From positions 1-6,379 of the forward strand of contig JAAZLF010000288.1 in the NCBI GenBank assembly GCA_012799425.1: DNA of 6,379 nt, in the 5' to 3' direction. The notes under the pieces are model-generated. The model was not told where the DNA came from and did not search any database. It was given only the letters and a program-made list of their open reading frames with translations. The position numbers were made by a program, and so were the translations under genes. Shown piece after piece: positions 1 through 4,814 of the stretch. This stretch comes from Actinomycetales bacterium. GTDB lineage: Bacteria; Actinomycetota; Actinomycetes; Actinomycetales; Dermabacteraceae. Each line of letters opens with the position of its first letter. Position 1 is the first letter of the stretch.

Positions 1-1254
1 GTGTTGCTGTCGGGCACCGCCGGCCTCGTGCTCGCGCACCCCACCTTCGTGTTCACGCCCCTGTGGGTGGGAGCGCCCGTGATCGTCGTGATCCTGGTGC
101 GCCTGGTGCGGAGGCTGTGGCGGGTCTGGTCGCGGGGGCGCTTCCTGGCGGTGACCCTGGCCTGCGGGGTCGGGGCGCTCACGGTCCTCGCCGCGGTGGT
201 GATGCACCCGCAGGTCCAGGCCGCCCTCTCACGGCCGATGATCGGGGATTGGGATGACCTGCTGGCCCGCCTGACCAGCAGCATCGCGCTGTGGCCCGCG
301 AGCCGGGATCCGCTGGTGCTGCTGGCCCTGGCGGCGTTCTACGGGGTGATGACGCTGCTGGGCGGGCTCTTCGCCGCTCGCGAGCCCCGTGCGCGCTGGG
401 CGCTGGGGGCGTGGGCGATGCAGATGCTCCTGATCATGGGCGTCTACTTCCCCCTACCGCTGCTGTCCAGCATCTCCGGGCTCTGGTACTCCGACGTGTA
501 CCGGCTGTTCGCGGTGCAGGTGGTCTTCCTACCGCTGCTGCTGTCGGTCGCGCTCGGCGCCCTCTGGGCGGGTCCGCGGAACGGTCGTGAGGGCGGTGAG
601 GACGCCGTGCGCTGGCCACGGGCTCTGTCCTGGCTGAGGGCGTGCTCGGGACGTGTCCCGGTGCGCGTCGCCGTGGTGGCCTTCGTGATCATCCATCTAG
701 GCCTCGGCGCGTTCATGTCGCGGTTCTCCGCCTACGCGCCGGCCGGTCCGTCGATCGGCGAACGCGCGATCATCGGCTCCGAGCAGGAGCTCGAACTGCT
801 CTACGGCCTCGACGAGCTCGTCCCCGAGGGCTCGGTGGTGCTGGGCGACTCCCTCAGCGGCATCGGCTACGCCCCGGCCCTGAGCGACGTGAACTCCGTG
901 TTCACGCAGGTCTCCGCACGGTCGCTTGACCTCGACGGCAACTACCTCGCACAGCACTTCATGGACATCCACGAGGATCCGAGGGTGTGCGAGATCGTGC
1001 GGCACTACGGGATCACGCACTTCTATCAGGACGATCCGGTGCGCTACGAGGGAGAGCTGCGGGATGCCCGCCTGCCCGGGCTCCACGACGTCGACACATT
1101 CGAGGGCTTCACCGAGATCTCCTCCGCGGGAGAGGCGAGCCTGTGGAGGATCGACGCCTGCGGCGAGATCGAGACCCGTGCGGACTGGTGGGACGAGAGC
1201 TGGCGGGGCGGCACCGTCACCGGCGGACAGGACGGGACCGAGGAGGAGGACTGA
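1..1254 (+). CDS. DUF6541-like polytopic membrane protein, C-terminal part (partial at left edge)
   Basis: The visible 417 residues hold about six to seven hydrophobic segments (roughly 3-13/19-37, 48-68, 104-123, 134-152, 169-190, 223-240), then a soluble domain of about 175 residues. Basic clusters (RLVRRLWRVWSRGR at 34-47, the 125-133 loop, the 190-222 loop) lie on alternate sides, so the positive-inside rule puts the C-terminal domain (241-417) outside the cytoplasm. Base 1 happens to be a GTG, but I read the gene as cut by the edge: residues 8-22 (GLVLAHPTFVFTPLW) align with a mid-protein segment of the minus-strand paralogue at the right end, which has well over 170 residues before that point. 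Shared marks include the WY-x4-RL segment (162-169), VCEIVRHYGITHFYQD (329-344) and the ending SLWRIDAC (380-387). Assignment to DUF6541 is from recall of the family's appearance. Its function is unestablished; a GT-C-like transferase is my inference. An acidic tail of about 30 residues follows the domain and is absent from the paralogue. Confidence 0.8.
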   Translation: MLLSGTAGLVLAHPTFVFTPLWVGAPVIVVILVRLVRRLWRVWSRGRFLAVTLACGVGALTVLAAVVMHPQVQAALSRPMIGDWDDLLARLTSSIALWPASRDPLVLLALAAFYGVMTLLGGLFAAREPRARWALGAWAMQMLLIMGVYFPLPLLSSISGLWYSDVYRLFAVQVVFLPLLLSVALGALWAGPRNGREGGEDAVRWPRALSWLRACSGRVPVRVAVVAFVIIHLGLGAFMSRFSAYAPAGPSIGERAIIGSEQELELLYGLDELVPEGSVVLGDSLSGIGYAPALSDVNSVFTQVSARSLDLDGNYLAQHFMDIHEDPRVCEIVRHYGITHFYQDDPVRYEGELRDARLPGLHDVDTFEGFTEISSAGEASLWRIDACGEIETRADWWDESWRGGTVTGGQDGTEEED

Positions 1255-1277
1255 TCCCTCGGCACGTCCCCGCGCGC

Positions 1278-2420
1278 TCAGCCGGCGAGGAGCTGGCCCA
1301 GGATGTCGCGAGCCACCTGGGCGTCGGCCTCGAAGGAGAGCTCCGCAGCGGCGCGGTCCGCGCTGCGCTTCCAGCCGCGGATGTCTTCGGCGGTGACCTC
1401 GCGCAGCGAGGCGGCGATCGTCTCGGGCGCGAAGTCCTCGGAGACCACGCCGAGGTCGTGCCTGCGAGTCAGATCGGCCATCTCGGGGGAGGGGCCGACG
1501 GCGATGCCGAGCCGGGCCTGGACGTAGTCGAAGTACTTGTTGGGCAGGGTCAGGTGCCCGTTGGTATGCACCGGGGGAAGCCAGAACACTCCCAGGTCGT
1601 AGCTGTTCAGGGTGTCCGGCAGCTGCATCGGGGGCACCGGGTCGAGGAACCGGACCCGGCCGTCCGCCGGGGCGCGCTCGACGAGGTCGCGCATGTACCG
1701 TCCGCCGTCATTGGCCGGCACCAGGTACAGGTCCAGGCTGAAGCGCTCCGGCAGCGAGGAGACCACGTCGATCGTCAGCTCGAGATTGCGCCCGGCCACG
1801 GCGGCCCCCGAATGCACCAGCCGTACGGCGTCCTCGGACACCTCGCCGACGGGCAGGTCGCGCAGCGGTGAGGAGTTTCGCATCGTGCGCGCCTGGACGC
1901 CGTAGCGCGTGAGGTAGAGCTCGCCGATCCGGTCGCCCACCGTGGTGACCGCCGCGCAGCGCGGCAGGTACTCGCGGCAGAGGTGATCCATCAGCGGCGC
2001 GACCAGCAGCCGCCAGGACAGGATGTGGGTGCGCTCCTCGGGCGCCCATTCGTGCATGTCCGCCCAGATCGGTGCGCCGTCGGCAAGACGATCCGCGAGC
2101 GCGAGGATGCGGGCCTCGTTGGCGACCACCGCATCGAAGCGCCGACCGGCCAGCGCTGTCAGCACCCACTGCACGGCGGGGGCGGAGAGCTCGGCGGAGC
2201 GCAGACGGCGCAGGCCCAGCTTCGCCACGCCGAGCGGGGTCTGCGGCAGGGTCGCGAGGTTCTCGGGCACCTGGACGTGCTCATCTGCGCCCTCGGGCTT
2301 CGGCCCGTAGCCCACGGTGGTGACGTGACCGTGCTCGGCGACCACAGAGAGCTGGCGGAGCACCCGGGCATCACGGTGGATGGGGGAGAGGCTGATCACG
2401 AGGAGCGAGGGTTCCGGCAC
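1278..2420 (-). CDS. GT-B fold glycosyltransferase (GT4-like), GTG start
   Basis: This 380-residue cytoplasmic enzyme probably transfers a sugar from a nucleotide donor to a lipid-linked or glycan acceptor in surface polysaccharide synthesis. Its N-terminal half opens with a beta strand and the segment SLSPIHRDARVLRQ (10-23), typical of glycosyltransferases that begin with a 'D.RV' helix. ADMHEWAPEE (120-129) follows, then TTVGDRIGELY (159-169). The donor-binding half starts near LVHSGAA (201-207) and carries LPNKYFDYVQARL (292-304) and GPSPEMA (309-315), matching the 'PxKxxEY..' donor-site signature with Asp298 where Glu is usual. Length is normal for the family and I see no membrane segment. 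The GTG at 2420 was chosen because it gives the natural N-terminus and sits directly after a -10-like box. The frame stays open far upstream, antisense to the epimerase, which I regard as a GC-rich shadow. It is convergent with the membrane protein on its left and divergent from the epimerase. Donor and acceptor cannot be named. Confidence 0.88.
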   Translation of the reverse strand: MPEPSLLVISLSPIHRDARVLRQLSVVAEHGHVTTVGYGPKPEGADEHVQVPENLATLPQTPLGVAKLGLRRLRSAELSAPAVQWVLTALAGRRFDAVVANEARILALADRLADGAPIWADMHEWAPEERTHILSWRLLVAPLMDHLCREYLPRCAAVTTVGDRIGELYLTRYGVQARTMRNSSPLRDLPVGEVSEDAVRLVHSGAAVAGRNLELTIDVVSSLPERFSLDLYLVPANDGGRYMRDLVERAPADGRVRFLDPVPPMQLPDTLNSYDLGVFWLPPVHTNGHLTLPNKYFDYVQARLGIAVGPSPEMADLTRRHDLGVVSEDFAPETIAASLREVTAEDIRGWKRSADRAAAELSFEADAQVARDILGQLLAG

Positions 2421-2426
2421 GTCGTC

Positions 2427-2432
2427 AGTATA
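2427..2432 (-). promoter_or_regulatory. Candidate -10 box for a leaderless glycosyltransferase transcript
   Basis: On the minus strand the sequence reads TATACT-GACGAC-GTG. TATACT is one base from the TATAAT consensus, and the GTG start begins 7 bases after its last base, which is where transcription would be expected to begin. No Shine-Dalgarno sequence precedes the GTG; the upstream stretch is CCTCC, its complement. A -35 box is poor (CGGAGC at 17-bp spacing). Leaderless mRNAs are common in actinobacteria, so this fits, but no start-site data are available here. Confidence 0.55.
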
Positions 2433-2475
2433 GGAGGCCGTGTGCCGTGGCTCCGGGGCGCGCGCCTGACCTCCT
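2432..2475. repeat. Spaced 6-bp inverted repeat in the divergent promoter region
   Basis: AGGAGG (2432-2437) and CCTCCT (2470-2475) are exact reverse complements 32 bases apart. One arm touches the -10 candidate of the minus-strand glycosyltransferase. The other covers the place where the -35 of the epimerase promoter would fall. This could be paired operator half-sites, but six bases in GC-rich DNA can easily match by chance. Confidence 0.2.
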
Positions 2476-2493
2476 GTGCGGTGCCGGTGTCCG

Positions 2494-2499
2494 TACACT
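2494..2499 (+). promoter_or_regulatory. Candidate -10 box for the epimerase-glycosyltransferase operon
   Basis: TACACT is a good actinobacterial -10 match. It would start transcription near 2506, giving a leader of about 32 bases that includes the ribosome binding site. The hexamer at the matching -35 position (CTCCTG, 2471-2476) is weak. The short self-complementary element GTGT-CCGT-ACAC (2487-2498) overlaps the box. Confidence 0.35.
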
Positions 2500-2521
2500 G
2501 CCAGGACGCCGTCACCCCCGC

Positions 2522-2529
2522 GGAGGAAG
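2522..2529 (+). promoter_or_regulatory. Ribosome binding site of the epimerase gene
   Basis: GGAGGAAG lies upstream of the ATG at 2538, with 11 bases between GGAGG and the start codon. It supports that ATG over an in-frame GTG at 2442, which lies upstream of the -10 candidate and would add 32 residues not expected in this family. Confidence 0.7.
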
Positions 2530-2537
2530 AAGACCCC

Positions 2538-3602
2538 ATGAAGATCCTGTCCGTCGTGGGCGCGCGCCCGCAGTTCGTCAAGCTCGCCGCGATCGCGGAC
2601 GCCGCCGCGCAGCGGGACGACGTGGAGCACGTGATCGTGCACACCGGCCAGCACTACGACGCCGCGATGAGCGATGTGTTCTTCGCGGACCTGCGGATCC
2701 CGGCCCCGGACGTGAACCTCGCCGTCGGCTCCGGCTCCCACGGCCGCCAGACCGGCGCGATGCTCGCCGGGATGGACGAAGTGCTCGAGGAGCACCGCCC
2801 GGACTGGACCCTCGTCTACGGCGACACCAACTCCACCCTCGCCGGCACGCTCTCCGCGGTGAAGATGCACCTGAAGGTCGCCCACCTCGAGGCCGGCCTG
2901 CGCTCCTTCAACCGCCGCATGCCCGAGGAGCACAACCGCGTGCTCACCGACCACGCCGCGGACCTCCTGCTGGCCCCGACCGAGGTGGCCCGCGGCCACC
3001 TCGAGGCCGAGGGCCTGGCCGAGCGGACCCTGGTCACCGGCGACGTGATGACCGATGTGTGCCTGCGCGTGGCCGCCTCCGTCCAGGGGGAGCCGCTCGC
3101 GCTGCCCGAGGGCATCGACCCGGACGGCCCCTTCGCCGTCGCCACCATCCACCGGGCGGACAACACCGACGACCCCGCCCGGCTCCGCGCGATCATCGAC
3201 TCCCTCCAGGCGCTCGAGATCCCGCTGGCGCTGTACGCCCACCCCCGCCTGGTCGCCAAGGCGCGGGACGCCGGGATCGAGCTGGCCGGCGGCGCGGTCC
3301 ACGTCGGCGACCCCGTCGCCTACCCCGATCTGATCAACGCCGTGCGCAGCGCCGCCGCCGTGGTCACCGACTCCGGCGGGCTGCAGAAGGAGGCGTACCT
3401 GCTGGGCACCCCGTGCTCGACGGTCCGCACCGAGACCGAATGGGTCGAGACCCTCGAGAACGACTGGAACCGGCTGGTCCTCGACCCCGCCGACCTCACC
3501 GCCGCCGTGATGCGCGCCCGCCCCACCGCTCAGCGGCCCGACCACTACGGCGACGGCCGCGCCGCGCTGCGCAGCATCGACGCCCTGCGGGAACGCGCCT
3601 GA
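2538..3602 (+). CDS. wecB: Non-hydrolysing UDP-GlcNAc 2-epimerase family protein (WecB/MnaA/WbpI family)
   Basis: This 354-residue cytoplasmic enzyme belongs to the family that interconverts UDP-GlcNAc and UDP-ManNAc, or in the WbpI/WlbD branch the C2 epimers of UDP-2,3-diacetamido-glucuronate. It has the canonical start MKILSVVGARPQFVKLA and TGQHYD (36-41). GDTNST (95-100), HLEAGLRS (116-123) and PEEHNR (129-134) carry Asp96, Glu118 and Glu131, the positions expected for the family's catalytic acids. His205 sits in TIHRADN (203-209), where most relatives have HR-x-EN, so Asp208 replaces Glu. DSGGLQKEA (278-286) is the nucleotide-binding signature. RTETEWVET (297-305) followed by WN (310-311) differs from the TERPE of classical WecB/MnaA and recalls the WbpI/WlbD branch, so the exact substrate is open. 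Length is slightly short but complete. It heads a two-gene operon with the next glycosyltransferase. No dehydrogenase to make the uronic acid is present in the window. The family call is firm; the symbol is a family-level choice. Confidence 0.93.
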   Translation: MKILSVVGARPQFVKLAAIADAAAQRDDVEHVIVHTGQHYDAAMSDVFFADLRIPAPDVNLAVGSGSHGRQTGAMLAGMDEVLEEHRPDWTLVYGDTNSTLAGTLSAVKMHLKVAHLEAGLRSFNRRMPEEHNRVLTDHAADLLLAPTEVARGHLEAEGLAERTLVTGDVMTDVCLRVAASVQGEPLALPEGIDPDGPFAVATIHRADNTDDPARLRAIIDSLQALEIPLALYAHPRLVAKARDAGIELAGGAVHVGDPVAYPDLINAVRSAAAVVTDSGGLQKEAYLLGTPCSTVRTETEWVETLENDWNRLVLDPADLTAAVMRARPTAQRPDHYGDGRAALRSIDALRERA

Positions 3603-4801
3603 TGGGCACCAGATCTCGGACCCCGCGGCAGCGCGGTGCCCAGCGGCCGCCGCATGTGGTGGTCGCCACGCGCGTCTACGCCCCGGAGCCCGTGGCAGCG
3701 GCTTTCCGCCTCGAGGCGCTCGTGCTCGCTCTCGAGCGAGCGGGGGCGGAGGTCACCGTGCTGACCACGCGGGTGCCAGGTGCCGGCACGGCACGCGCGC
3801 GGCAGCGGAAGGTCTCGCGCTGGCCCGTGCGCCGAGACGCACAGGGCCAGGTGCGCGGCTACTTCTCGTATCTCAGCTTCGACATCCCCCTCGCGCTGCG
3901 CCTGATGCTCCAACGGCCCATGGACGCGCTCGTGCTCGAGCCGCCGCCCACCACCGGGATGGTCGGCATGGTCGCTGCGGCGCTGCGCCGGGTGCCGTAC
4001 ACCTTCTATGCCGCCGACGTGTGGTCCGACGCGACCGACAGCGTCGAGGGCGTGCCCGCCTGGGTGCGCTCCACGGTGCGCTGGGCGGAGAAGACCGTCT
4101 GGAAGCGGGCCTCGCGGGTGCTGACCATCTCTCCCGGGGTGCAGCGACGCCTCGAGGAGCTGATCGGGACACGGGACCACCTGGTCATGGTCGGCAACGG
4201 CATCGACACCGATTCGTTCAGCGATCAGGGGGAGGACGGGGGCGAGCAGGGGCCGTACTTCGTGTACGCCGGCACCGTCTCCGAGTGGCAGGGCGCGGAG
4301 GTGTTCCTCGACGCGTTCGCCCGGGTGCGTGCCCGGCACCCGCAGGCCCGGCTGCTGTTCTTCTCGGAGGGCACCGGAAGGGATCAGCTCGAGCAGCGAG
4401 TGCGCGATGAGGGGATCGAGGGCATCGAGTTCCGGGCCAAGGTCCCGCCCTCCGAGATCGCCGCGCACCTGCGCGGCGCCGTGGCGGGACTGTCCTCGAT
4501 CACGCCCGGCCAGGGGTACGAGTTCGCGCTGCCCACGAAGATCTACGCCGCCACCGCCACCGGGACGCCCGTGATCCACGCCGGGGAGGGCGCCGCCCAC
4601 GATCGCATCCGCGCTCATCACCTGGGCTGGGCCTGCCACTACGACGCCGATCAGGTGGCCGCCGCGATGGACAGCGCCCTGCGCGGCCAGGGTGCGCCCT
4701 CGCCCGCCGGGCTGAGGGAATGGACGCAGCTGAACGCGTCCCTGGCCGGGTGCGCCGCGAAGGGCGCCGCCGAGGTGCTCGAGGAGATCCTGCCGGCCTG
4801 A
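3602..4801 (+). CDS. GT4-like (GT-B fold) glycosyltransferase
   Basis: This 399-residue protein is probably a cytoplasmic transferase using a nucleotide sugar, perhaps the product of the epimerase it follows. The first 16 residues are basic and disordered-looking. The N-terminal domain then starts at HVVVATRVYAPEPVAAAFR (18-36), with GAEVTVLTTR at 48-57 and FYAADVWSD at 135-143. VLTISPGVQRRL (173-184) leads to VGNGID (197-202), the usual junction with the donor-binding domain. That domain opens with YFVYAGTVSEWQG (219-231) and holds GYEFALPTKIYAATATG (305-321) and PVI (323-325). In the family's E-x7-E motif the first Glu (E307) is present, but the second position is Tyr315. A GT4 subgroup with a 'P-[ST]-K-x-Y' version exists, so this need not mean inactivity. 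The ATG overlaps the epimerase stop as TGATG, indicating translational coupling; upstream GGGAA is only a weak ribosome site. Specific sugar and acceptor are unknown. Confidence 0.9.
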   Translation: MGTRSRTPRQRGAQRPPHVVVATRVYAPEPVAAAFRLEALVLALERAGAEVTVLTTRVPGAGTARARQRKVSRWPVRRDAQGQVRGYFSYLSFDIPLALRLMLQRPMDALVLEPPPTTGMVGMVAAALRRVPYTFYAADVWSDATDSVEGVPAWVRSTVRWAEKTVWKRASRVLTISPGVQRRLEELIGTRDHLVMVGNGIDTDSFSDQGEDGGEQGPYFVYAGTVSEWQGAEVFLDAFARVRARHPQARLLFFSEGTGRDQLEQRVRDEGIEGIEFRAKVPPSEIAAHLRGAVAGLSSITPGQGYEFALPTKIYAATATGTPVIHAGEGAAHDRIRAHHLGWACHYDADQVAAAMDSALRGQGAPSPAGLREWTQLNASLAGCAAKGAAEVLEEILPA

Positions 4802-4812
4802 GCGCCCGGCAG
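4790..4812. terminator. GC hairpin between convergent genes, possible bidirectional terminator
   Basis: CTGCCGG (4790-4796) and CCGGCAG (4806-4812) form a perfect 7-bp stem with a 9-base loop that contains the TGA of the upstream glycosyltransferase. The stop codon of the opposing gene begins just beyond it. No T-run follows on either strand, so it is not a classical intrinsic terminator. Its position at a convergent junction is the main support. Confidence 0.35.
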
Positions 4813-4814
4813 CC

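Noticed and set aside
1255..1277. Possible terminator between the left membrane protein gene and the convergent glycosyltransferase.
   Set aside because: The 23-bp gap shows no stem longer than about four bases and no T-run.
2440..2469. Nine-codon open frame (GTG to TGA) just after AGGAGG on the plus strand, a possible leader peptide.
   Set aside because: Only two bases separate AGGAGG from GTG, it lies upstream of the epimerase -10 candidate, and there is no attenuator-like structure after it.
2442..2537. In-frame GTG upstream of the epimerase ATG, adding 32 residues.
   Set aside because: The family starts at MKILSVVGARPQF, a good GGAGG site precedes the ATG, and the -10 candidate lies inside the proposed extension.
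2421..3545. The minus-strand glycosyltransferase frame stays open far upstream, antisense to the epimerase, which would give a protein of about 755 residues.
   Set aside because: The added part is low-complexity Gly/Val/His/Arg-rich sequence with no domain, opposite a clear epimerase gene. Stop-free antisense frames are expected in GC-rich coding DNA.
3545..4639. Long minus-strand open frame antisense to the second glycosyltransferase.
   Set aside because: Composition is that of a reverse-strand shadow (Gly/Arg/His/Pro-rich, no motif), while the plus strand has clear GT-B motifs.
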